Below are positions 49,672 through 63,745 of a stretch of DNA of 64,000 nt, piece by piece (positions within the stretch are counted from its first letter, which is position 1; the number at the start of each line of letters is the position of its first letter). The DNA comes from Epiperipatus broadwayi (lineage: Eukaryota; Onychophora; Udeonychophora; Euonychophora; Peripatidae), in contig JAQFVV010013085.1 of NCBI GenBank assembly GCA_028023455.1, positions 1-64,000 on the forward strand, in the 5' to 3' direction. A program made the position numbers and the translations under genes. The notes under the pieces were generated by a model, which was not told the origin of the DNA, made no database searches, and saw only the letters and a program-made list of their open reading frames with translations.

Positions 49672-50256
49672 GATATACGAGCTACAAGATAAAACAGAAC
49701 GAGAAAGAGACAAGGCAATAAATTATAAGCGAAGGACATACAAAAGGGGGAAAGGAACGCACATTAGAGAGGCAGTAAGAATAAAAAAAGAACCGCCTGA
49801 CCGAGCGTAAGTGATATTGATCGGAGGTACTGTAAAAAAAAAAAAACTCAATGGATTTGTAATTGGACTATGAGTTGAGAATAGAAATTTATTTCGATGT
49901 AGGTGATAAGCCTGAATGAATTTTGTAAATAATATATAATTACAACTATATATGTGTGTGATAAACAATATTACATTTTGATATTTTGAATTATGTTCGT
50001 TTTTATTTAATAAAATGTATAGTGGCTATCGTAATTGTATTACTTTGTTGTAAATAGTTATTTTAATAGATCGCCAGTATATTCCTGAAAATTTATGTTA
50101 CTTACAAATGATTTAAAATAGTATTCATTAGGGTAGTCGGACGGATTTGATTTTTTTTTTAAAGTGAGAACAAACTTAGAGAAAACTAGTTAGTGGTAGG
50201 CAGAGCAAAGTCAGCTAAGTTTTTTTTTTTTTTTTTTGTGATGACGGAGAGGCAGT
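49672..50256 (+). other. 3' untranslated part of the LTR element interior
   Basis: Non-coding. It contains an A-rich run near 49833-49847, a T run of about 17 bases at 50220-50237 and, just before the 3' LTR, GACGGAGAGGCAG as a weak candidate for the polypurine tract. No remains of a pol gene were seen. Confidence 0.5.
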
Positions 50257-52177
50257 TGTAATGGATGTTTAAGACACCACTACAAAAATTATACTTTTAT
50301 AGGGGTAAAGAAAATAAAATAAATTTTTATTTAAGATTTCATTTGTAAAACTTGATTAAAAGTTTTTTTAATGCTTGTACTAATATATATGTATGTGCGT
50401 GGGAATTATATTTTAATACCACAGTTATATTTGGTTTTTAATTTTGATTTTTAAAAAAAAGAAAACTAAGATTACTTTTTTGTTAAATTTATGTAAAAGT
50501 AAAGTGTACAAATAGATTGCTTTACAGATTTGGGATTTATATTGATAAGAATAATTAAAAAAGAAAAAAAACAAAAAGAAAAGAATTTTTCATTAGTTGG
50601 TTCCTAGATCTGTAAAGGGCAATTTATTTCGTTAATTAGATAACTATTGTTATCTAGATAGAGAATTTTTAAATTTTAATTAAAAAGAAAAAGTTTGGTA
50701 ATTGGTTTAAGAGATATGATTCAGATATAACAGGCTGAATCAGGCCATTGGATTATCTTTGACTAGCTTTCAATACTTGCATCAGCTAGTATACTTGCAC
50801 CAGCGCAAAGAGACAGACACCAACTCTGACAGGAGAATTGCACAAACTAGGAGACACTTCCACCAACTCTGAGAGATACTTGCACAAACTATTCCTGCAT
50901 ATTCTGAAAGCTGATCCAGTAATTATTCTACCTAGAATGAACATTAAACCTACAGCAAGAATATTTTCTTTACCATGATGTGCTAAGCTTCTCGCCAGGA
51001 CAGGTTCGGATGTCCTGTGTCTCCATTAACTGCCTACAATGCCATAAGAACCGGCTCCAAAGAAACCACTAACCAACTCGCCCAAGCCTACCACCAGTGA
51101 ATCCAGAGCAACAGACTAACCTAAGAAGTCTAGTGCACTACCATTGAAGTAAATTATTACGGTACCTTACATTTTTGCGACTTAAATAATGTTGTCTTAT
51201 ATGTGTTTCCTTTTTTTAAAAAAATATAAATGTTTTTCAAGTTGTATCTTATGTAATTCAATTTCTGTGTACTTGATTTTTTTCTTTCTTTCTTTTTTTA
51301 ACAAGTGCTAGTTTCAAACCTATTACTGTCCATCCTATTTAAGTCTTAGTAAGTAAGATAGTAGTTTATTTTAATCTCACATTCCTTTTATTATAGAATG
51401 CAGTCTGGATATTACAGACTATTTTAATTGATTTCTGGCTCGTGACCCATTTTGTTATTAGTTCTACTTATGTCGTGAAACTCTAATTATTTATAATAGA
51501 CGATTATGAAATATAATCGTTTTTAGTTTTATTTCTTCAAGCTTCCAATTCACTTATTAGGGGCACGTACGATCGTTTTAACCCTCTCAATAGGTAGATC
51601 ATGATCTCCTAGCCTGTCTCACTCAGAGGGAAGTCAATCGATTGAAAGTAATAACTTTCAACACTCTTTTATTATTATTAATGTTTTGGAAGCTACCTTC
51701 GCATTTTTTCGGTTTCGACCTAAGCTTACATAAATCTCAAATACAGAGATTCAGCCTTTTCCTTTTGTGTGAGATCACTGTCTACTTACTAATACTTCTG
51801 TTTCTATCAGTATTTTGCACTCTTTCACGCACAGGAAATCGCTTTCAAAGCCGTATAAATATTTTAGTTTAATCATGACGAATGTACGTGTAGTACATAT
51901 TTTAAATGTGCTTTAAAGATTATTTAGATTTATGTTTATTTAATCATACTCGTAATAAAATTATTTATTTATTCATTTACTTAGTTGATTTTGTTTTCTG
52001 TTGCTACCTTTCCAACTCACTGAACAAAACATAGATCTCATTTACTTGATTGAGTTGTCTGGCGCATTCGATTCACATATCCTGTAACCCCTTAAAAATA
52101 AATGTCTAGTTCCAAATTTTGGACTAGTGGCGCCCTGGTGGTCAGCATATGCGAGTCTAAAGCTTTTGTCCGGTATA
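50257..52177 (+). repeat. 3' LTR (right arm)
   Basis: About 1921 bp, matching 46551-48489. It lacks the ~40-bp segment with the reverse-complementary motif near 48040 in the 5' LTR. Near 50840-50890 it carries a short internal duplication of a TTGCACAAACT-type unit that the 5' LTR lacks. The four bases ATAG follow it directly. Confidence 0.8.
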
Positions 52178-54939
52178 ATAGGTAAAAAAAATAGGAAATG
52201 TCTTTTGGAAAGGATTATAGGCAGCAGATTGGTTCAGTAATATCCTCAGTTATCTTTTTTTCAAGGCAATGATATTGAGATATTTAAGATGTTATATTAT
52301 ATTCCTTACACATGAAATTTCTTAAAGAACATTTAATATATATGTGTAACCTGTTACAATATCTTTAACACCTGTTATTGAGCTGTTACTAGTACTCAGA
52401 TTATGACATGTGAGATGTAGCTGAACAGTTGATATTACAACAGCAATAGTAAGTGACCACACATGCACTGATTAAACCACAAAAAATGTATTTATATCTT
52501 TTGCTTTTAAAAATCTTCATTTTAATACACACACACATATATATATATATCTCCAATAATATATATAAATAAGGATATTATATTTATGTAAACCGAGCCT
52601 TTTCGACGAACTTTTACTTTAACAAAAAAGCATTAGTAATTATAGTAATTAAATATATTTTTTAATCCATTAATAAAAATATCATTGAAACAAATGAAAT
52701 TATATTTAAAGTTATTTTTTAACTTTCAACATAAATAGAAATAAAACTTTGGTCCTGACAATCAAATTATAAAAATCCTACCGCAATGTGTAATGGCTGA
52801 CTGGGGCAAAAGTTATTGTCATTCTCTGATTACATCAGTCATTTAATTATAAATATGAAAACTAAAGTGTAGATAAAGTCTTGATTGAAAAAATTGCTAA
52901 ACACAGGAGAAAACTGAAATCAATGATTAAGTAATAGAAATAAATTCAAACCAATTGAGAATAATTGTTAATAAACTAAATACAAGTATTACTACTATGT
53001 TCCAGAATCAAAGCATGGTTGAAGAAGGTTAAAGGGAAGAAAAAATATGATGCATTACTATTAATATATGTAAGTAATGTTTGTAATGTCATGTGAATTG
53101 GAGACAACTAAATCACAAAAAGTAACTATATTACTTTTTTTTTTTAAATTTTAGAACATATGATATAACTGAACATAAGTTAATTCACAAAAGATAAATT
53201 AAACCTACTGTTTAAAGCAAAACTTTTCTTGTTTTTATATTAACAATGATTAAATCAATTTATTAATGTCTTATTTCTGACCAATGTTCACATTCAATTG
53301 AATTAATGGCAAAATCTTCCAATCACATCATGACCATTATAGATCATAAATATCTTAACTTACCCATGCTCTTTTTCATTTTCTTCCATGTCTTGTTTAC
53401 TTCAGAAGTAGCATGGTAATTTTGCTGCTTTAGATCACTATTTTATCATTATTGTAACTGATATTTTGTGTAAAACAGTTTTTGTGAGCCTGCTTTTATT
53501 GATTTATTAATTCAATAAATCAAAATTGGAGAACTCAGTACACTATGGATAGTCAGCAAAGATAAAAGTCTTCATTGTTAACCATAAAAAATCACTTCCA
53601 AGGTATTTCTTCATTGTATTATCATTTTTTTGCTTATTTATTAAGTATTTTTGATTATTATACACTAATTGGTTAATGATTATTTAAAACAAAAATAATA
53701 TGCCTATATACTTTTATTTTATTCATTTATATTTTATTTTAAAAATTAAAAGTTATCAACTTGTCCATAATATTAACAAAGAAAGTGATGGCATATGTGA
53801 TACCATTACCTGTCAAAAATGATATAGTGTTAAAATCTTTTCAAATATTGCAATAATTATAAAGCAAATATCAGATCTTACAACAGAATTTGATAGGTTT
53901 ATTATAAATCCATATCCATTTTTTTGCATTTGAAATAAAAAGAATTCATTTATTTTTTCAAGATTGATTACTTTCACATTATAGTATGATGTTTTATGTC
54001 CTGTGTTCTTACTTACAATTCATTTTTTTAATATTTCCAAAGTTCAAATATGATTTTTCAGAGTATATTTCATTTGTAAAATTAAATTAAACAGATATCA
54101 AGTGCAATTTATTGAGTTTTAGTGTAAATATTTTATGTGAAGATGAAAAGTTGAAAATGTTCAAAAAACTTCTACCAGGTGTATCAATAGAAAATGTCTT
54201 GATTTGAGAAGATTAATAAATATAAATCAATACAATTTTTTTAATTTTGTTTTTATATGACTAATATAAAAATATAAATATACACCAATGTTTTGATTAC
54301 TTTATAATATAGTCTTTTTTGACTATTTTATAATATAGTCTTTTTCAAGGAAACTCAAAAATACAAATGCATAATAATAAATATAAACATCAAATATTCC
54401 AAACAATTCCAAAAAAATAAAAAATTCAAAAAAATATTATTTACCTCAAGCCCTTTTTATTACAACAATCTCAAAACTTTATCACATTTTTAGTATTCAT
54501 ATACTTATCTAAAAATATCCTTAAGCATTTAATTAGCAAATCTATTATTTTCTTTTCTATTAACATTCTATTCAATTCAGGCTACATTTTACTAATGTAA
54601 ATTCCTTCCTTTATTATTCTCTCATGATATGATTAATAAACTTTAATTTTTAAAAGACTATTTTTACTCACAACTATTAGCAGTAGTGACAACTTTTAAA
54701 TTAATTCATTGTAAAATTTTATACATAATCTAATCATTTTTGATAACATAATACATATAAATATTAACATACCATTAAAACCAGTTAACACTTAGATAAT
54801 CCCAATATCGATAACAATCAACAATTTCAAACTGTTGTCAAGGCAACCTCCTTTTAACAATAAATATTAACATATGTCCAAAGAAAACTTTTAATTACAA
54901 ACATATTATAGCTATCCAAATTTTTTTCTATCATCTATG

Positions 54940-55063
54940 ATATATAATAATAATAATAATAGTAGTAGTAGTAGTAGTAGTAGTAATAATAATAATAATA
55001 ATAGTAAAAGTAGTAGTAGTAGTACAACAACAACAACAACAGCAACAACAACAACAACAACAA
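54940..55063. repeat. (ATA)n-(GTA)n-(ACA)n compound microsatellite (right arm)
   Basis: Mirror of 19843-19963, with an extra AAT/AGT block of about 12 bp and a correspondingly longer Ser/Asn run in the spurious frame. Confidence 0.9.
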
Positions 55064-55770
55064 CAATTCTTTCTGTAACCTTGGTTTATTTTTACCTGGA
55101 TATTTTTGCAACAAATATTAATCTGCCTTCATAACACATTTGACTACTGATTTCCTCATGATATTAAAATTTACAATAGGGATTTCAATTATCTATTAAT
55201 TATAACTTTAAATTCAACAATTCTATTTAAAATAAAGCTTATTAAACTTATCGTGTTTATTGAATTAAGAATTAAATTTGATTATTTTTATTACTAAATT
55301 GTTTTAAATATTTTATTGCCAAGTATTTAGGGTTTATGTTTACTTATGCACGCAACTTAAAATCTATTTATATGAATTACTTGATTTAAGTGCAATAATT
55401 CGTTTAGATTTTACATTTATAATGCATTTTACGCAATTAAACTTTTATGACGTTAAACATTTTTCCCGCCATTTTTCTAATCTAATGCTAAGATATTTTT
55501 ACTGTTTCTGTCAAAACACAACAGCAATACATTCATGATTTGTATTTGCATGAATAGGCAATTATTTACATGACTTTTGAATTAATGTAAAATTTTAAAA
55601 AAATCAATATGGTCATAAAAAATTGTTACGTCAGTAAGAGTTTTGATCCGACCCATTAAATAAATATCTCAAGATTATATATCAAGAATAAACAAATACA
55701 AGAAATAAAAAAATATCTGAAATAGTAATATTTGAAATACCAGGAACTCTTAAACCTGGAACCTAATTGT

Positions 55771-55949
55771 AAATATAGGGGATTTGAACTCAGACTTTCA
55801 AGCCACTTCACTATCCACACTATCTCATACTACTGATACACATGACCACACACACGCAGAAAAGATAAATAATCACCAATATACGTATTTCATGCTAAAC
55901 CAGTATTCATCAGTTGGTCCAGATTACAATTTCCCATATATATATATAC
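55771..55949 (-). mobile_element. SINE-like repeat, family A, mirror of copy 3
   Basis: Reverse complement of 18973-19136. It contributes most of the N-terminal half of a 112-residue open frame (55784-56122), which is therefore not a gene. Confidence 0.65.
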
Positions 55950-56364
55950 TGAGTATTGATTATATATATGTATGGAAGATGGCCGCTGCTTTGACATATA
56001 AGAAAAAAGAAGAAATACTTATCAATAAAATTACAAAGACGCTTTATTATTTTAATATATATATATACATTCATGTATGCTATCTTGTATGTATAGTAAA
56101 ATTAAAAATTACAATTTTTTAGAAAATCCTTCGTGCAGAAAAATATTTAATGTAAAAAGTGAAGTTATACTATGACTATGAAATAGGGAAACAAAAGTTT
56201 AGAGAAATGCCAATGATCTGAAGAAAGAAAAATCCTACATAAATCAAACTTTCATGGAAAATGGTTATTGATTAGTTATTATTACAAAACCTTTATTAAA
56301 AGTGTCCATTAAAGTGTGAAGATTTTCTACCTTAATATAAACTGAGCACTGATTATATATATAT

Positions 56365-58532
56365 TATACCGGATACTCAATCTATCTGAAACAGAGGGCG
56401 CCACCAGACCACTACGTGTCTGGAAAATTTGTTTACTGTGATCAGAATAGATGATGATGATGGTTTGCGCCGACTAGACTCAGGGAGAAACAAGAGATCT
56501 TAAATTGTTTAGACAATTGAGACAAAAGCACAAAGACAAACGTCAGCCAAATTAAGTTTAAACATATTTCATAAATTTTATTATGAGAAAATAAATTATT
56601 AAATATAAGTTTATGACACAATAAATGGGGGTTAACTCAGGCATGTACGAGATATACTAAAGGCAAAGCTATGACAGACTGACTGATCTTCTAATAAACA
56701 AATTTAAAAGGGAGGAAGCAAATTTCATTCAGCAGAGGATTCACCTAAACATTGGTTTTCACTTATCAGATATTTAAACCATATGCCCCTGAAATAGATC
56801 AAAGAATCCAGCGCCGATGAGCTGTTCGAGATCTAAAAATTGGTCAGACCTCGAATGTCCTTATATCGGTATGAGCTGCACCTATTACTACGTTTAAAAT
56901 AACGGTGATTGATCCACCTCAAGAACAACCGACAAACATGACTGAAATGAAGAAACAATTAAAACTGGTGAATCCCAAGCCAAACGATTGGCGAAAATTA
57001 CTTTAAAATTAATAATTAAAGATCCCACTAAGGGACAAGTAAATAATTAGAAAAACAGTTACGTCTGTGCAGTATTTAAAGAAAATAAACTTACAAACAA
57101 ATTCTGAGAACACGCTCTGACAAATTTAAAGCACACATAATAAATACAAAAAGAAATCTATCGGAGAGTGCACATGAGTACGAAATATCAAAAGTTAAAA
57201 TACTCTAGCAGAACGAAAGTATTGCTCACCTGTAATTTAAGAAAAGATAAATTTTATCTTCCTGCTGACGACTTATACAATTACAAAGAAAAACACAATT
57301 CTAATTTCCGCCTTTAGCAATATTAAAAACGAAATCTCCACCTGCGAAAATCAGACAATAAAGTCGTCAGCCAAAAGAGTTTTGGAGGATTAGCAAGAGG
57401 GCAAACATCGAGTATAAAATTAATTATCGAATACTAAATAATTACAGGTAAGCATAAAAAAATATATACAAGACTGCTAAAGCATTTACAAAAGCGAGGC
57501 ATAAAATATAAAACTCATTCGTCACTCTCCAATAAACAAAACTGAAAGCAAATTGGAAGCTTAAAACTAAGATTCCAAGACACACTATAAAATATTGGAA
57601 AACACAGCAAATATTAGATATGAGGCTATATTGATTTAAGAAGACATATTTATGATTAGATTGAGCGAAGATTTAATGAGAATCAATTTATCCTGGGAAG
57701 AATAAAAACGAAAATAGTTACCTTTCGGTAAAACAAAGTTCACATAGAGTGCACACTTTTACTTAAGTTCATTTTCAGGTTCTTTAGGCAGCAAAGTAGA
57801 TGTAGAGAGGTTCCATCTTCTTTTAGGTGTTCAAGGCATTACTGGAGCAAACTTGGAAGTCAGGGATCTGCCTTTTGTGGAGTTAGCAAGCCATTCGAGT
57901 GGTGATAACAAGGATAGAATTTTTCATTTTTGCAAGCGAAAGTATTTAATAACAGCTGATGTCCTTTAACTAAGAAATTTAAATGTCCACGCTGCTATAA
58001 CTTTCACGTGAGACAACCATTTGTCTATCTCTCAAAAATGAATTAACTGACACTCCAAATTTTTGCAGCTAATACGTTGCTCCATTTCCCACGCACAACA
58101 CTTTCCTTGTTGTTCAATTTCTACACCTTAGGCAGGGCAAATATTAATCTCCCGCTCAATCTATCTAAGAATTCTACCCAGGGTTTATTGAAATGAAAAC
58201 AACAACATAAAAATCAAATCTCCACTATCAAAATTGTTTACAATAATTAAAATAAAAGCAACAGGAATGCAATTAGCTAGCCATCTTGTTTTTAAATCAA
58301 ATGGATTTAAAAACAGGTGGTATATGAAAACTATTTTAAAATAAATCGATAAACATTTTTAAAAAATCTGTTTTACATATAAACACGTGTATACTTGGAT
58401 ACACGCATTCTTTTTAAATAATATTGCAAATTTAAACTCTACATTTAATTAAAATTAAAAGCTTAATAAATTTCTTTTTTTTTTTTTTTGTTTAATAACA
58501 ACACCATTGAACCGGATTTCAATCAGGTTCAA
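56365..58532 (-). mobile_element. Solo LTR-like insertion, right-arm mirror
   Basis: Reverse complement of 16376-18541 with very few differences, such as single substitutions and homopolymer lengths. It has the same nested position inside the TA tract between SINE parts. No coding capacity was seen. Confidence 0.65.
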
Positions 58533-58559
58533 TATATATATATATATATATATATATAT

Positions 58560-58727
58560 GGAAGATGATAAGCTGAACCACCTGATGAGTGCAGGTTTAG
58601 CACGAAATACATATATTGGTGATTATTTATCTTTTCTACATGTGTGTGATAATGTGTATCAGTTGTATGAGATAGTGTGGATAGTTGAATGTTCTTGAAA
58701 GTCTGAGTTCAAATCCCCTATATTTAG
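58560..58727 (+). mobile_element. SINE-like repeat, family A, mirror of copy 2
   Basis: Reverse complement of 16191-16358. Its upstream TA tract is longer than in the left arm, one of the few differences in this outer part of the palindrome. Confidence 0.65.
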
Positions 58728-59500
58728 AAACTTTATTAACTAAAATAAATTATATAAAAAACAATTATTGTACTATAGTGTATTCATAATTAGTAGGAAT
58801 AGCAGACAAAGTAAAGAAAATCTGCAAATAATATAATATCAAAACAGATTTCTAAATTTTTATAAAACCTAAGCATGAAATGCTGAAAAACGAAAAGGGC
58901 ATGTATAAAATATCGTATGAATATGGAAAGACATATGACAATAGAAAAAATTGTTCAGTTGCAAAGTGATTAAAAGAGTGCAAAGAGAAAAACCCAGATA
59001 TAATCTACAACACCAAACCATGTAAGCACAATCAACATATGCTCGATTGAGAAAAGACAAGAATAATGATCAGAAAAAAAAAATAAAAAAAGTAAATTTA
59101 ATAAATTTGTTCACATGACAAAGACAATTAAGGCCATAATTTAGCGGTGTGATATTCCATAAAAAAAAAAAAATTGAAGAAATTAGAGGAATAATTTATA
59201 AATAAACATATAAAACTTCTAATGTTGCTTTTAATAGAATAGTATAGTTGGTTTTGAGAAACACCTTAAATTTCATATTTATGAACCTAAAGATTAGTAG
59301 TTCAAATTCTATGTAAGTACTGAAGCTGATCAGACCAACAATATTTGAAGAATAAAAGAGAATAAGATCACTTGAAACACTGTATTATATACCAACCCAG
59401 TATGTTATTACAAATAGTGGAATGTATTTGAAAAGTTTGAGATTTTCTAGTCATTTAACAATTAAGATTATATATTTACAATTATAATACTATAATTATA

Positions 59501-59670
59501 AATATAGGGGATTTGAACTCAGACTTTCAAGCCCCTCCATTATCCACACTATCTCATACTATTGATACACATGACCATTCACATGCAGAAAAGATAAATA
59601 ATCACCAATATATGTATTTTGTGCTAAACCAGCACTCATCAGTTGGTTCAGACTACCATCTCCCATACAT
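59501..59670 (-). mobile_element. SINE-like repeat, family A, mirror of copy 1
   Basis: Reverse complement of 15251-15414. The two copies encode the same 63-residue repeat-derived open frame without change. Confidence 0.65.
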
Positions 59671-62600
59671 ATATATAATCAGTGCTCAGTTAATATTAAG
59701 ATAGCTCCAGGTATAAGAGTGCCTGTATTTCAAATACTATAATTAGAAACTTTCAAACAAAAATTCTATTTGCTTTACTTTTTTTTTTTAATGCTTTATT
59801 ACATCTCTGTTGGTCATGTTGACAAAAGATAATCATAGTCCTGTATCAAGAATGTAACATAATTTGTAAATGCACCAAAAGCACCATAATTTAGAATAGT
59901 GGTGGAGCACTATACCCAGAAGCGAAAATTTGTAGGTTGAAACTGGTTTTATGTCATTCAAATGTCATGACCTCCTGAGCAACTAACCATTTGATTCATT
60001 TATTACATTGGTAGAATGTTAATACATGTAATACTTTTAAATAGCTAATTATATAGCTGAAGGTTTCTCCAACAGTTTCATTCTTGTAGAGGAATGAGGA
60101 TTGTTATTTATTATGCAGAGAGGGTTTGAGCGATTTATTATCTGAGTAACATTTAGTAATTGAGTTTGACTATTTGCATTAAGTGCTAGAAAAAAAAAAT
60201 TGAAGATTTATCTAAACTAGATTTAAACCCATGCAAATATACTATAATGAATATTTTATATATTAGTAGAATATATTTCATATGGACGCTGTAAATCGCG
60301 ATTGATTTGATCACATCTAATAAAAGTAATAATAATAGAATCTAAAATGCTTAACGTATATATATATAAATTATCATTAATCTGACGTCAGTGTTTTTTA
60401 AAACTTACTTAATAATTTAATAACTCTTAATATTGCGTGCGAAATCCGTAGCGTGAATTCTACAAAATATGATCGGTTTATGGGAATTGCATTACAAAAT
60501 GTTTATCTAACAATTACTTTGTAAACGGTTTTACTACTATTGATTTTCCATCAATCTCATATCTTGAAGTTTACTTTTCACAATTGTTTGTTAAAGGTAT
60601 TTGTCTTTTTTTTTTTTATTATTATTATTGAGTTGTTGAAAAATCTTAACACTAACATAAAAAAAAAAAGAGAGAAAAATTTAAAGTAGTAAGATAAGCG
60701 AAGATCTTGAAATAAAGACAATCATTATTAATTAACGAGTTTGTAGCTAAATCAATTTCGCATTGTTAACTGTTTGCTAATGCTAATTTATGATTGTATT
60801 TAAACTTATTCTACTAGTTTAATATTTCTCTGCCTCACAAACCTTAAGAATTAAATTTCTGCTCCCATTATTGAAAAAACATCGTCAGGTCGATATCATC
60901 TCTGATGAACTAATCTTCTGCCCATTTACACAATTTTCAACATAAAAATAATTTTTTCAGTTGAGTGGTAGGTCAAATGTCAAGTGACAGACAGCACAAA
61001 AATTTCATTAGGGGGGGGGGGACCAAAATAATGTCTTATTAAACTTTGTCATCCATTTTAAACACTAAATTAAAAAATAATCATTACTCAAGAATTCACA
61101 GAAAAATTAATTGAGTACTGATGGATGGGAACCAGTGTCCGCCACTCTATCACTGTACCAAACTATGCAAAACTATGAAAAGAATCAGGAATTCAAGACC
61201 AATACAACATTACTTGATTACATGTTGGATTATTTCTATTACCTGTGGTCATTACTAACAGTTGAATGTATTTGAAAAGTTTAAATAAAATTTGAATTTT
61301 TCTAAAGATTATTAAATGATGGAAAAAGAATACAGTACCATATAATTACTATTAAAATACTATCATCATAGACTTTCAGACAAGCAATGCCTGATTTTTT
61401 CAGCTTACTACAAAGTTATATGCAAGAATATTTCTCTTCTTGATACTCTAGCACCATCTAGTGTAAACTTAAGTGAACCAGTTAGTAATAAAATTTAACC
61501 CATATTCTCAGATCTGATAAAGATAAAGGAGAGTAAACTGGACTGATGATATAGATTTAATTGTGCTATCACCTGGTAAAACTGTTACTCAAGCCTACAA
61601 TAGATGACACTAGAATAGAATAAAGAAAAGTGCTCTTGTTTAGGATATCTAGATCAAGTTTCCCCTTCAGTTAATTATTTTAATGTTCAAATGTCACACG
61701 ATTTCTTCAAAAGCTAATCATTTAACTAGTCTTTGTAGTTGGAAATATTGTTTGTCTTGCCATGTCTACAATCAGTAATCATCAAGCTCCCCTATACTAA
61801 GAACATGTCAAAATGATAGTTCAACCTTATCACTTATGTTAAATGTCATTGGTCATTTAACAATAAAACTAATAAATTGGATTTTCATGATTGATATGTT
61901 ATAGAGGTATGGAATTCTTTTAAAAAAGTTGCTGATATAAATAAAACTATTCTTGGGATTATTAAAAGAGAAATCATGACTGGCTTTTCAATACCTGATT
62001 TAAAACAAACACGGAGTTGATAAAAATAAAAGAGCAACGACTGATAAAGAAAGCTTAAAAATGTTTGATGGATTAAACTGCAAATAGTATATACATGTAA
62101 TTATGTTAGATTATTTTATGATGCATTCAAAATAGCATATAAATCTGAAAAGTAAATCTCATTTAATCTAAATCTCTAGTTTAGTAAATAATTAGTAATA
62201 ATCATTATTGTATTTATCTGAGGTGGATGGTGTCAAAGTTGTGAGTGAAGTTAGTTTGACAGTTGTAAATAAAAATTAACAATTTAGCACCATTTGTATA
62301 ATAATGATGATATTTTGAATAGGTGAATTTAATATTACTAGAATTAAGATAACTTTTAATGATCCATCCATTCATTTAAATTTTGAAATTGAAAGTAGAA
62401 AGTGAAGTTGAAAGAGCTTTTTGAATTTTAAAAATGTTTTTTTACCCTGATGAGATACCTGGAGAGATTTTAAAATATAGTGTAATATATGTTTAGGAGA
62501 ACATAGATACATGAAGTTGAACCACCTGGTCTTAATGGTGCTTCTATTATTCCATTTTATTAACATAACAGAGTGAAAAGACAACAGTAATTGATTTTAG

Positions 62601-63327
62601 AGATTGTAACAAATAGGTTTCTTTCAATTATAGATTAATACTTAACAAAGATATAATGGAGAATTATAGTTCAAATTTATTTTGGTAGGAGCAACGTGAT
62701 TCAGTTAATTAACATGGTTAAAATCATGTTTGAAATTAGCTGATTGTTCATAGGACACATTTTTACTGTTAATAAAAAATCTGAGCATGCGAGATGAAAA
62801 TTGGTATTCAACAAGGGTGAATAGTGGCTCCAACTTTTATACCTTTTTTTCTAACAATAGTCTTTGGAATAATTTATAGACAGCTTTATGAAGCAGTGTC
62901 ATGGATTTTTAACGTAAATCATTAAAGAAAAGTTAAAGCCTTCTCTTCTTAGGTTTTTTGAAGTACAATATTCTAATAATTGTGCCATTTTTCCTAGTTC
63001 AAAAGATTATCTACAGAATATTCTTAATGTTTTGGATGTAATTTATAAAATATTCAGTTTAGGAATTAATGCTAAAACCAAAACAAAGTTTTTAAAATCA
63101 GTAGAAAAGTATTGAAAAGAAATAAGATTACAATCAATTGGGAATGATTGCTAAGAATGTCCTCTAATGTTGATGTTTGCAATTGGCAATAAGATTATAT
63201 TGGTTGAAGTTTGATAAATCAATGAATTGCATTATCCCGGAGGCTTTTGAGAGTAGAATTGGAGAGATGGTATTGCCAATCTAGAGATCTAGAGTATTGA
63301 AATCATTAATAACAATGAAGTAGGAAT

Positions 63328-63329
<2 letters not shown>

Positions 63330-63383
<54 letters not shown>
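63330..63383. repeat. (TAA)n microsatellite (right arm)
   Basis: Mirror of 11516-11589, but shorter and uninterrupted. Confidence 0.9.
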
Positions 63384-63387
<4 letters not shown>

Positions 63388-63745
63388 CAACTGCAGCAGC
63401 AGCAACAACAGCAGCAATAACAACTACAGCAGCAACAACAAGAACAACTGCAGCAGCAGCAACAGCAACTGTAGAAGCAGCAGCAACAACATCAACTGCA
63501 GCAGCAGCAACAACAATAACTACAGCAGCAGCAACAACAACAACTGCAGCAGCAACAAGAACAACTGTAGCAGCAGCAGCAACAACTACAGCAGCAACAA
63601 CAACTGCAGCAGCAGCAACAACAACAACAATAACTGCAGCAAAAAGGACAACAACAACTGCAGCAGCAACAACAACAACACCTGCAGCAGCAGCAGCAGC
63701 AACAACAATAACAACTGCAGCAGCAACAAGAACAACAACAACAGA
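63384..63745. repeat. Compound CAA/CAG/AGC trinucleotide tract (right arm)
   Basis: Mirror of 11157-11515 with the same CTGCAG spacing and a few triplet-level differences, such as one AAAAGG in place of an ACAAGG-type unit near 63640. The 165-residue minus-strand frame across it is a repeat artefact. Confidence 0.9.

Larger units (their letters stand above)
46551..52177 (+). mobile_element. Long-LTR retrotransposon, probably non-autonomous (5.6 kb)
   Basis: Two direct repeats of about 1.9 kb (46551-48489 and 50257-52177) flank a 1.77-kb internal region. Both repeats start TGTAATGGATGTTTAAGACA and end TTTTGTCCGGTATA. The flanks show a candidate 4-bp target duplication, ATAG, before 46551 and after 52177. 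A tRNA-Lys-like primer site follows the 5' LTR, and a short purine-rich stretch (about 50243-50255) precedes the 3' LTR. The internal region encodes only one coiled-coil protein and has no protease, reverse transcriptase or integrase, so it would need enzymes from elsewhere (a LARD-like arrangement). The two LTRs differ by block indels, for example a ~40-bp segment present only in the 5' LTR near 48030-48080. The insertion is therefore not recent, or the LTRs have recombined. Confidence 0.8.
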
